Source: an uncultured Eubacterium sp.
GTDB lineage: Bacteria; Bacillota; Clostridia; Lachnospirales; Lachnospiraceae
Assembly: GCA_910579145.1 (NCBI GenBank)
Contig: CAJTTQ010000029.1
Span: forward strand, 8,461 to 29,629
DNA length: 21,169 bases
Direction: 5' to 3'
In this document: one piece after another, positions 13,857 to 21,169 of the stretch
Numbering within the stretch: position 1 is the first letter of the stretch
Layout: each line of letters opens with the position of its first letter
Notes under the pieces: generated by a model
The model's database searches: none
The model's input: only the letters and a program-made list of their open reading frames with translations
What the model was told of the DNA's origin: nothing
Program-made: the position numbers and the translations under genes

Positions 13857-15137
13857 TCACTGAGATAACATATTCTCAATAAACGCCCCATACCCCCTCG
13901 TCGGATCATCGACCAGCACATGCGTGACAGCCCCGACCAGCTTCCCGTCCTGGACGATCGGGCTGCCGCTCATTCCCTGCACGATCCCCCCGGTCAGGGA
14001 AAGAAGCTTTGCATCGGTCACGCGGATGACCATACCCCTGTTATCCGTGCTGCTCATCTTGATCTCTTCTATATTAATGGAATATTTCTCTGTTTTTCCC
14101 TCCATATTGGAATAAATGAACGCCTTACCCTGTTTTATATCCTGTTTAAAGCCGACTGGCATAAATTCTAAATTTTCTGAAAGACCTGTATCCTCAGAGA
14201 GCTTCCCAAAAATGCCGAGTCCCGTATTCTTCTCGATCATGCCGATGCAGTTATCCGCGACCATATTGATATAGCCTTCTAGTTCTCCCGGCGCTCCCTT
14301 CTCCCCTTTGATAATGTCGAGGATTTCCGTATTATAAAGTTCTCCTCCGCTCAGATTCATGAGTGTCCCTGTGTCAGCATCCGTAATGCCGTGCCCTAAT
14401 GCGCCAAATCCCCCGTTTTCCGTGACATACGTCATCGTCCCGATCCCCTGGGTATCTTCCCTCACCCACATCCCCATCTTATACGTACCATCTTTGGCCA
14501 TAATAGCCTTCATGGAAACATCCGTCTCCGTCCCGTTCCTGCGCAGCCGCACGACAGCCTTTTTTCCCTCCGTTTTCTGGATGACCGAATTAAACTCCTT
14601 GATCGTCTTAACCGGCTTTCCGTTGATCTTTAATATATAATCCCCGCTCTTTACAATGTTGGACGCCGGTTCATAAACCAGCCCGTCCTTTCCTTCTACA
14701 CTTGTAGTAGCAAGGACAAGAAGGCCGTTCGTCTCCACATAAATACCAATCGGCTCACCGGAAGGGGCTAAAACCATCGGGTCCACGACTTTTACATCGA
14801 CGGTTTTCAACGGAAAGATTCCAAAAAGCTTCACATCGACGCTGTAATTCCCCATCGCCTGGGATTTCAGTGTCGCCTGCCCGGAACCTCCGGTCACATT
14901 CAATGCCTCCACCGTATCCGCATCCCGCTCACCCTGGGCGGATTCGCCGGATGAAGCTTCTGGAGTTTTTGTCACCGCTTTCGCGGGGAGGTTTGTAAAT
15001 AACTGTTCCTCCCTGCCTACATAAGTCCACATCGTATCGGGAATTTGGTCGGATGCCGAACGAACCGTCACCAGACCGATGAAAAATAAATCAATGGCAA
15101 GAAGTGCCACAAGTGAAATCCGGTAATATCTTTTCAT
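13857..15137 (-). CDS. spoIVB: SpoIVB serine peptidase (S55 family)
   Basis: A forespore-secreted signalling protease of the SpoIVB family; in Bacillus it triggers pro-sigma-K processing across the forespore membranes. The product is 426 residues: an N-terminal membrane segment (about 7-25), a spacer, a PDZ domain at about 122-210 (GEPIGIYVETNGLLVL, GDYILKINGKPV), and an S55 peptidase domain. Catalytic candidates are His249 in GALGHGIT, Asp375 in IRVTDAKLL, and Ser390 in GIVQGMSGSPI. ATG 15137 is chosen over ATG 15149 because TGAGG sits 6 nt before it and the signal anchor then begins immediately. It follows recN by 82 nt, the usual order, but spo0A is not next: five genes lie between. A sigma-F-like element precedes it. 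Confidence 0.95.
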   Translation of the reverse strand: MKRYYRISLVALLAIDLFFIGLVTVRSASDQIPDTMWTYVGREEQLFTNLPAKAVTKTPEASSGESAQGERDADTVEALNVTGGSGQATLKSQAMGNYSVDVKLFGIFPLKTVDVKVVDPMVLAPSGEPIGIYVETNGLLVLATTSVEGKDGLVYEPASNIVKSGDYILKINGKPVKTIKEFNSVIQKTEGKKAVVRLRRNGTETDVSMKAIMAKDGTYKMGMWVREDTQGIGTMTYVTENGGFGALGHGITDADTGTLMNLSGGELYNTEILDIIKGEKGAPGELEGYINMVADNCIGMIEKNTGLGIFGKLSEDTGLSENLEFMPVGFKQDIKQGKAFIYSNMEGKTEKYSINIEEIKMSSTDNRGMVIRVTDAKLLSLTGGIVQGMSGSPIVQDGKLVGAVTHVLVDDPTRGYGAFIENMLSQ

Positions 15138-15196
15138 GGTAATCCTCATTTCTCACGTTTTTTCTCGCTTATGTCAAGCCAGTTTTTCTTACATGA

Positions 15197-15225
15197 AGTA
15201 TTACCATAAAAAGCCTACTTTATGA
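15197..15225 (-). promoter_or_regulatory. Candidate forespore (sigma-F/G-like) promoter for spoIVB
   Basis: On the minus strand TCATA (15221-15225), 15-nt spacer, then GGTAATACT (15197-15205), which fits the GGNNANANT form of sigma-F -10 elements. The TSS would lie about 50-55 nt before spoIVB, and the -35 overlaps the recN stop codon. SpoIVB is known to be made in the forespore in Bacillus. The match is short and could be chance. Confidence 0.35.
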
Positions 15226-16893
15226 ATATTGTTTTGCAAGTGTTTTCATTTCTCTTGCATTGGCAAGTACTGCATCCGTGATTTCTGCCCCGCCGAGCAT
15301 CCGCGCCAGTTCTTCTTCCGATTGTTCGACCGAGAGAGGGCGGATTTCTGTCCGTGTCTCTTTATCCGAAGTTACCTTTTCAATGACAAAATGGGTATCC
15401 GCCATCGCCGCGATTTGCGGGAGATGGGTGATGCAGATCACCTGGTGCGTTTTACCGAGAAACGCCATTTTTTCCGATACTTTCTGCGCCGTCCTCCCAC
15501 TGATCCCGACGTCAATCTCATCAAAGATCAGCGTCTCGATATGATCGGTATCCGCAAAAACGGATTTGATCGCCAGCATGATACGCGACAGCTCTCCTCC
15601 AGATGCCACTTTCCCGAGCGGATACAGGTCTGCCCCCGGATTGGTCGCCACGAGAAACTCCACGGCATCTGCCCCTTTCGGGGAGTATTTCCCGAGCGGT
15701 TCCATGCTCACGAGAAACCTCGCCTTATCAAAATTCAACTCCGCAAGCGCCGACGTGATCGCTTCTTCCAGACTGCGCGCCGCTTTTTTCCGAATGCGGG
15801 TCAGCTTCCCACACAACTTGTCCAGCGTTTTCTCAAGTTCCGATTTTTTCTTCTCACACTCTTCCATATACTGTTCGTAATCCGAAAATTTATCAATCTT
15901 CTCCGTGATCTCCGCCAAATAAGCCATGATCTCCTCGTAAGTCTTCCCGTATTTGGCCTGGCATCCACGAATGACATCAAGCCGCTCCTCTGCCTGCCTC
16001 AGTTCGGATTCATCAAAGGTAAAATCCTCCATATATTCCGAAATCTCCCGATTGAAGTCCGAAAGCAGGTTCTCAATATCTACCAGTTCACTCTGCATGG
16101 CCGCCAGCTGTTCGTCCAGCTCAGCCACACTCCCAATCTGACGGAGCGCCTGACTGACCGCAGACGCGCAGCCATTCATAGAATCCCCGGTATACTCGTA
16201 AACCCGTCCGGCAGCCTCGACGATCGAAGAGGCGTTTGACATCTTACGGACTCTTTCCTCTAAAAGCTCCTCCTCACCCTCGATCAGTTCCGCATCCTCG
16301 ATCTCTTTTTTCTCATAGGCAAGAAAAGAGAGTTCCCTCGCTCTCTCTTCTGCCGTACTCCCTTCCTGCTCCATTTCACGGACAAGCCGGGTGTACTCTC
16401 CATATACATCTGCTATTTGGGATTTGATGGCAGCCGCCTCTCCCCCGGCAAACTGATCCACAACCTCCAAATGATATTCTCTATGCAGGAGCGACTGGTG
16501 CTCATGCTGCCCGTGAATGTCCAGACAAAGCGCCGAGATCTTGCGGATCGTACTGACCGGAACACTTTCCCCGTTGATCTTATTCACGCTCCGGTTTCCC
16601 ATGATCTTGCGGGAAATGACGATCTGACCGTCCTCCGGCGTTATATCCAGTTCTCGCAGCGCGGCAAGCGTCTCTTCGTCGTCGATTTGGAACACAAGTT
16701 CCACCATCGCGTGATCACCATGTCTGCCGATCACTTCACTAGATACCCTTGCCCCCAGCGCTATACCGATCGAACCGACGAGGATCGACTTTCCCGCACC
16801 TGTTTCCCCGGTAAGGATATTTAGATGCTTTCCAAAATCAATGTCCACCTCATCGATGATCGCAAAGTTTTTTACATGTAAATTCACTAACAA
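15220..16893 (-). CDS. recN: DNA repair ATPase RecN
   Basis: An SMC-like ATPase involved in double-strand-break repair, 557 residues, the normal family length. Walker A GETGAGKS is at 29-36 near the N-terminus. A long coiled-coil region follows (about 150-380, with Glu/Lys-rich heptads). The C-terminal half holds the ABC signature SGGELSRIMLAIK and Walker B TLIFDEIDVGISG, then VICITHLPQIAA. The TTG start at 16893 gives the expected MLVNLHVKNFAIIDE N-terminus; GGGAGG lies about 11 nt upstream. It begins 22 nt after the stop of the large Ig-like protein with no terminator between, so it may be read from the strong promoters near 20900-20990. argR and the NAD-kinase gene, often found upstream of recN in Firmicutes, are not present here. 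Confidence 0.96.
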   Translation of the reverse strand: MLVNLHVKNFAIIDEVDIDFGKHLNILTGETGAGKSILVGSIGIALGARVSSEVIGRHGDHAMVELVFQIDDEETLAALRELDITPEDGQIVISRKIMGNRSVNKINGESVPVSTIRKISALCLDIHGQHEHQSLLHREYHLEVVDQFAGGEAAAIKSQIADVYGEYTRLVREMEQEGSTAEERARELSFLAYEKKEIEDAELIEGEEELLEERVRKMSNASSIVEAAGRVYEYTGDSMNGCASAVSQALRQIGSVAELDEQLAAMQSELVDIENLLSDFNREISEYMEDFTFDESELRQAEERLDVIRGCQAKYGKTYEEIMAYLAEITEKIDKFSDYEQYMEECEKKKSELEKTLDKLCGKLTRIRKKAARSLEEAITSALAELNFDKARFLVSMEPLGKYSPKGADAVEFLVATNPGADLYPLGKVASGGELSRIMLAIKSVFADTDHIETLIFDEIDVGISGRTAQKVSEKMAFLGKTHQVICITHLPQIAAMADTHFVIEKVTSDKETRTEIRPLSVEQSEEELARMLGGAEITDAVLANAREMKTLAKQYS

Positions 16894-16915
16894 AGTAATA
16901 AATTCCTCCCTATTT

Positions 16916-19900
16916 TTACAGCCCTTTTACCCTTACCTTACATGAGAGACGCAGTCCGCGCACTTTTGCGTAGATCGTCGTCGTTCCCCTGCGCCGTCCG
17001 GTCACTTTACCACTCTGGTCAACCGACGCCACAAGCGGATTCTTAGAGTACCATGTCACTCCCTTGCTGATCTCGTCTACACGAAGTGTCTCCGTGTCGT
17101 ACATGCGGAATTTCAACTTCTTGCGGTTCATCGTCACGACGAGGACATCCGCATACCCTCTCTGTCCATTGGATGTCTCTCCGTAAACGGTCGCCTGCCC
17201 GACTTTTTTAGCATAGATCTTACCGCGGGAATTGATCCTCGCCACACGTTTGTCGTCTGAATAAAATTTGATCTTATCCGTGGAGTTTGTCGGCGCGATC
17301 TGGATACCTGACTGGATCTGCCTTCCTTTCGCTACGATGATATCATTGTTCGTCACATCGACACCCGTTGCCGGGATCGGATCGGAAACTGTCACAAGAC
17401 AAACCGCAGATTTCCCGGAACCATCCTTTGCCTTTGCACGGATCTTGACAAGTCCCGGAGCCATTCCGTAAACCCTTCCCGAAGCATCAACCGTCGCAAT
17501 GGAGTTGTCGCTGGAACTCCAGTCCACTCCTTTTACCGTCGCGTTTTTGGGAAGAACGGTCGCCTTCAGTTTCATCGTTTTGCTCACGAGTAATTTCGCT
17601 GTATATTTATTTAATTTCACTTTCGTCACTCTTCGGATGACCTTGACTGTACAGGTCGCCGAAGCACCAGAGCCGTCTTTGGCCGTCGCCGTAATGTAAG
17701 CCGTTCCGATTTTCTTTCCTTTTACGACACCGCGTGAATTCACGGTAGCCACCGACTTTTTCGACGTTGACCAGCGAACGGATTTATCCGTAGCCGTCTC
17801 CGAAGTGACTGTCGCCTTGATCGTAAAGGATTTTCCCTTCTGCAAAAACCGGGATGTCGGATCAACCGTAACGGACGTCGCTTTCTCATGCACGGTTACA
17901 AGACAGCTCACGACAAAGCCGCCGTCTTTTGCCTCACCTTTTACTAATACGATACCGCCTTTTAGTCCTGTCACCTTTACGTTTGATTCGCCGTCCGGCT
18001 CTATCTTAGCAATCGATCCATCGGATACCGTCCAGTTCATCGATTTATCGTAAGCCTCTGCCGGACTGAAATTCGGCGTCAGGTTCAGTGTCTGATCCAC
18101 CTCGATCTCCGCCTTATCCGGCGAGAGCGTCACACCCGTCAAACCTTCTTTTACGGAAATCTGTATTACCGCTACCCGCCCCGATGTCGAGGTCGCCTGG
18201 ATAAACGTCAGTCCGGTCTTTACACCCGTGATCACACCCTGATCATCCACCGTGGCAACGGACGTGTTATACGATGTCCACTTGATCTCATCGGTCGTAT
18301 CCTCCGGTGTCTTCACCAGATTCGGCGTGTAAGTCTCCCCCGCCTTCATCTCATATGTATTCGGGGAAAATGAAAGTTCCAAACAAGGCTGGAGAACCGT
18401 GACATCGATCTGTGCGGCCGGGCCGTCATCCGACTTGACAAATACGATCGTCTGCCCCGCTTTTTTACCGACGATCGTCGCCTGGTTCGTCTCCTCATCA
18501 TACGAAACCGTGGCAACAGAGTCATCGCTCACATTCCAGTCCAGTGTCGTCGTACATCCTTTCGGCGTCAAGGTCACTTTTATGATCCTCTGCTCATCGG
18601 TGTTCATCGTCACCTGCGTCTCAGACAATTCCATCTGGTCGCAGCCCGCCAGTACGATCACTCCGCACTGGGCGTACACGCCATTCGGATTGTACTCCGG
18701 CGACACCATGATATATGTCATACCCGGCGCAACTGCCGTCAGTGTTCCGTATTCGTCTACGGTTACAATGCTCGTATCCAGTGACTTCCAAACCAGTTTT
18801 TTCTGTGTCACGTTATCCGGCTTATACGTATACCGGAGCTGATGTGTCGCGCCGGACTTCATCGTCACGCTGTCCTCGGTCAGCTGCAGTGACTCATACG
18901 GCGCGTTGATCGTCACATTACATACCTGTGATTTTTTATTCGTCGGATTCGTCACCGTAACGGTCACAGTCTTTCCATCCGCCGGAACAGCGAGCGCTGT
19001 GATCGTCGCCGTTTTCGTATCCGATGTGAGCGAAATGGACAGACAGTTCGGATCCGACACATACCAGTCGTATCCCGGATACGATACATCTGGATTACAC
19101 GTAACATCTAACACCACACTGTCTCCGACGTTCATCGCCGCCTCTGTCTGGGAGATCACGAGGTTATCTGCCGTAGCGACAACTTTCACTTCACATGTCG
19201 CCTCTTTGAGCGTTCCTCCAACCCAGTAGAGCGCCCGTATCACAACGTCCTGGTTCGTGACTTTTTTAGCCGTCACCTTACCGGTATTATCTACCTCTAC
19301 ATATTCCTTGTCGCTCGTTTCCCACTGGATATTCGTACCCGCGATATTCTCATGGTTAAAATACGCGTTCAGGGTGATTTCCTGCCCGGACGCCATCGTC
19401 AGATACGTCCGGTCCAGTTCAAACTTATCCGCTATCGTAATCTCAACATCAAATTTCGTCCTTGACTGTAATTCATCGGCCCCTTCTTTGTCGGGATTGA
19501 TAAGCTCCGCGATGATATGTTTATAGGCGTCTTTGACAACGACGTTCGCTGTCACCACCGTCGTAACACCCTCGTTTTTACTGATCGCCGTAATGACACC
19601 TCTGCTCTCCGTCGCGTAGTTTGCAGCCGCTCCGGCATTTGATGTCAGCGTTACATTGAAGTACTCGACAAATTCCTCTTCTGTCAGGTTAAAGTCCTCT
19701 GAAATAGAATGGGTATCGCCAATGGCGATCGTATCTTTATAGTCATCAAAGTTCGCGTATACCGAAAGAGTCAGCACCGTAGGTGCGAATACCTCATCGC
19801 TGATATGTTTGGATTCGCTCTCATACGCGTCCTTCGGATAGAAATAGACATAATATTTTCCAGCTTTCGCGTCGACGACAAGCCGGTTATCACGGCTGGA

Positions 19901-20839
19901 CACGGAATTGATATTGATCAGTTCAGATGTCATCCCCAGTGAATCGGCCACGGTATACTCGCCGCCATTGCCGTCATCCTTTTTGATCACCCACGCCATT
20001 TTCCGCTGCATAGCCTCATAACCATTATCAAAATTCGTATCCGTGAAAATAGTTCCTCCCGTATCCAGACCGAACTGCGCGTTCTGCTGATAATTCGAGT
20101 CTTCATTATTTATACTCGGATACACGTAGACATCGATCACCGCCGTATACGATGTCTGCGGACTGTCGGGCGGCGTATAGGTCGCCGTGATCTTCGTCGT
20201 ACCGGCTCCTTTCGGCGTCACAAGTCCTGTCTCGGATACATCGGCAACTTCATTATTCGCTGTCGTCCACTGCGCGTTTTTCGAATCACCATAGTTCAGT
20301 GTCAACTGCTGCGGCGTGCTGTTCGTGTGGAAAAACATCGCCTTGTCCGTAGAATCGTCATATGGATATTTAAACACATTATCGTTTGTCGACGTATCAA
20401 TACCGAAAACCACCTGGATCCGGCACGTAACACTACCTACCGTCGTACCGATCTCATCCCCGATCTTATTGAAGACCGTAACGAGTACCGTGACCTCACC
20501 GGGTGCTGTCGCCGTCACATTACCATAAATCTGGCTCGTCGTAGATTTTTCGATTTTTGCGATATCATTTCCGCTCTCGATCGACCAGACAACTTCGTAA
20601 AGATTACTGTCCGCGTAGATCGGGGAATCCTGTGATCCCAATATGAGGGTAACCGATTTATTTTTCATCTGATACGGCGTCGTCGGACTCAGCTCATATC
20701 CGTCACACGTAATAAAAAGGCCCTCGGCCGCCTCAGAATGATCCCCCAGATACCCAAACACTGCCGCAACCATTATGGCAAAAAGGAGTGCCAAATATCT
20801 AAATTTAATTTTTTTTCTTTTTTGTCCCATCTCTTTCAT
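16916..20839 (-). CDS. Large exported protein with about twelve Ig-like (Big_2) repeats
   Basis: A 1307-residue secreted or surface protein. Residues about 8-38 form a signal peptide (basic GQKRKKIKFR, hydrophobic core, then HSEAAEG). The rest is a chain of Big_2-type Ig-like domains, recognised by repeats of W(S/T)SS..SIATVD..G.V.G...G...I.A; I count about twelve, from VVWSIESGNDIAKIEK near the start to VTWYSKNPLVASVDQSG near the end. The last four or so repeats are rich in Lys/Arg, whereas the earlier ones are acidic or neutral. I see no LPXTG, choline-binding or SLH anchor, and no catalytic domain. Such proteins often act as adhesins or wall-associated stalks; the role here is unknown. The ATG at 20839 has AAAGGG about 10 nt upstream; ATG 20830 is a possible alternative. 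Two strong promoters precede it. Confidence 0.9.
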   Translation of the reverse strand: MKEMGQKRKKIKFRYLALLFAIMVAAVFGYLGDHSEAAEGLFITCDGYELSPTTPYQMKNKSVTLILGSQDSPIYADSNLYEVVWSIESGNDIAKIEKSTTSQIYGNVTATAPGEVTVLVTVFNKIGDEIGTTVGSVTCRIQVVFGIDTSTNDNVFKYPYDDSTDKAMFFHTNSTPQQLTLNYGDSKNAQWTTANNEVADVSETGLVTPKGAGTTKITATYTPPDSPQTSYTAVIDVYVYPSINNEDSNYQQNAQFGLDTGGTIFTDTNFDNGYEAMQRKMAWVIKKDDGNGGEYTVADSLGMTSELININSVSSRDNRLVVDAKAGKYYVYFYPKDAYESESKHISDEVFAPTVLTLSVYANFDDYKDTIAIGDTHSISEDFNLTEEEFVEYFNVTLTSNAGAAANYATESRGVITAISKNEGVTTVVTANVVVKDAYKHIIAELINPDKEGADELQSRTKFDVEITIADKFELDRTYLTMASGQEITLNAYFNHENIAGTNIQWETSDKEYVEVDNTGKVTAKKVTNQDVVIRALYWVGGTLKEATCEVKVVATADNLVISQTEAAMNVGDSVVLDVTCNPDVSYPGYDWYVSDPNCLSISLTSDTKTATITALAVPADGKTVTVTVTNPTNKKSQVCNVTINAPYESLQLTEDSVTMKSGATHQLRYTYKPDNVTQKKLVWKSLDTSIVTVDEYGTLTAVAPGMTYIMVSPEYNPNGVYAQCGVIVLAGCDQMELSETQVTMNTDEQRIIKVTLTPKGCTTTLDWNVSDDSVATVSYDEETNQATIVGKKAGQTIVFVKSDDGPAAQIDVTVLQPCLELSFSPNTYEMKAGETYTPNLVKTPEDTTDEIKWTSYNTSVATVDDQGVITGVKTGLTFIQATSTSGRVAVIQISVKEGLTGVTLSPDKAEIEVDQTLNLTPNFSPAEAYDKSMNWTVSDGSIAKIEPDGESNVKVTGLKGGIVLVKGEAKDGGFVVSCLVTVHEKATSVTVDPTSRFLQKGKSFTIKATVTSETATDKSVRWSTSKKSVATVNSRGVVKGKKIGTAYITATAKDGSGASATCTVKVIRRVTKVKLNKYTAKLLVSKTMKLKATVLPKNATVKGVDWSSSDNSIATVDASGRVYGMAPGLVKIRAKAKDGSGKSAVCLVTVSDPIPATGVDVTNNDIIVAKGRQIQSGIQIAPTNSTDKIKFYSDDKRVARINSRGKIYAKKVGQATVYGETSNGQRGYADVLVVTMNRKKLKFRMYDTETLRVDEISKGVTWYSKNPLVASVDQSGKVTGRRRGTTTIYAKVRGLRLSCKVRVKGL

Positions 20840-20893
20840 AAATATGCAGCCCTTTCTAAAAAATACCTTATGTATATATATCGACTAACCATT

Positions 20894-20922
20894 ATCATAA
20901 TGTTACTACCAGAATGTGTCAA
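20894..20922 (-). promoter_or_regulatory. Sigma-A promoter P2 for the Ig-like protein gene
   Basis: On the minus strand: TTGACA (20917-20922), 17-nt spacer, TATGAT (20894-20899), one base from perfect. The TSS would be about 50 nt before the ATG at 20839. Confidence 0.78.
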
Positions 20923-20959
20923 AAATATAACTTATGGTACGCAAAAATCTCTATTCAAT

Positions 20960-20988
20960 ATTATAATGAAGTAAAATTATGTTGTCAA
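20960..20988 (-). promoter_or_regulatory. Sigma-A promoter P1 for the Ig-like protein gene
   Basis: On the minus strand: TTGACA (20983-20988), 17-nt spacer, TATAAT (20960-20965), a perfect consensus match 66 bp upstream of P2. The leader would be about 115 nt. No riboswitch or T-box feature is evident in it. Confidence 0.88.
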
Positions 20989-21054
20989 GATTTCTCATGT
21001 AAGTTTTCCCGAGCGAAGTGATAGAAACTCTGTCCGCTGTATTTCATATAAATA

Positions 21055-21084
21055 ATAAAAAGGCTGACTACAAAGCACAGCCTT
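21055..21084 (-). terminator. Terminator downstream of the tRNA-Gly gene
   Basis: On the minus strand AAGGCTG (21078-21084) pairs with CAGCCTT (21060-21066) around an 11-nt loop and is followed by a T-rich tail (TTTATTATT). It lies about 33 nt after the tRNA 3' end and isolates it from the downstream promoters. Confidence 0.8.
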
Positions 21085-21116
21085 CCACTCTATACTCGAA
21101 AAAATGCAAATAAAAA

Positions 21117-21169
21117 AGCGCGAGACGGGACTCGAACCCGCGGCCCCAACCTTGGCAAGGTTGTGCTCT
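21117..21169 (-). tRNA. tRNA-Gly (anticodon GCC), 5' part outside the window
   Basis: The minus strand begins inside the D-arm (AGAGCA), then has an anticodon arm CAACCTTGCCAAGGTTG with anticodon GCC, a T-arm GCGGGTTCGAGTCCCGT, and the 3' acceptor strand CTCGCGC with discriminator T at 21117. CCA is not encoded; T residues follow directly. The 5' acceptor strand and the first part of the D-arm lie beyond the right edge. It is the last gene before a terminator, possibly of a tRNA cluster. Confidence 0.93.

Noticed and set aside
21117..21169. Integration (att) site in the tRNA-Gly 3' end
   Set aside because: I see no integrase and no second copy of the tRNA 3' end in the window.

Overview
This window looks like chromosomal DNA of a spore-forming, low-to-mid GC member of the Clostridia, most likely Lachnospiraceae. 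The reasons are Spo0A and SpoIVB next to RecN, a HemZ-type radical SAM enzyme beside HisS and a bifunctional Rel, Gram-positive Shine-Dalgarno sequences and sigma-A promoters, and exported proteins with bacterial Ig-like (Big_2) domains. Every gene I can support lies on the minus strand, so transcription runs from high to low coordinates. I see no transposase, prophage, CRISPR array or toxin module, and no gene-free stretch above 300 bases.

In transcription order: the 3' part of a tRNA-Gly(GCC) and its terminator sit at the right edge (21055-21169). Two tandem near-perfect sigma-A promoters then drive a 1307-residue secreted protein with about twelve Ig-like repeats (16916-20839). recN follows after 22 bp, then spoIVB. 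These two normally lead straight into spo0A, but here five genes intervene: an OmpR-type response regulator and a six-TM histidine kinase; an O6-alkylguanine-DNA alkyltransferase fused to a hypoxanthine/uracil-type DNA glycosylase; a NodB-type polysaccharide deacetylase with an Ig-like domain, whose signal-peptide start appears frameshifted; and an exported NlpC/P60-like peptidase with an Ig-like domain. spo0A (TTG start, two 0A-box matches upstream) ends at a clear terminator.

The second block (224-6140) looks like an operon: rel (ppGpp synthetase/hydrolase), a metallo-beta-lactamase-fold hydrolase, hemZ and hisS. A 77-bp tandem duplication covers the hemZ 3' end. It replaced the last residues of HemZ and opened an 84-nt spacer before hisS, where the undamaged order would have left 1 nt. 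Left of hisS are two full copies and a partial third of a 93-bp tandem repeat that is rich in inverted repeats.

Three themes link the genes. One is starvation and sporulation control (Rel, Spo0A, SpoIVB). Another is envelope work (the three Ig-like exported proteins). The third is DNA maintenance (RecN and the alkyltransferase-glycosylase fusion placed behind a two-component system). The most useful points for follow-up are the hemZ/hisS duplication, the deacetylase frameshift, the fused repair protein in a two-component operon, and the enlarged spoIVB-spo0A interval.
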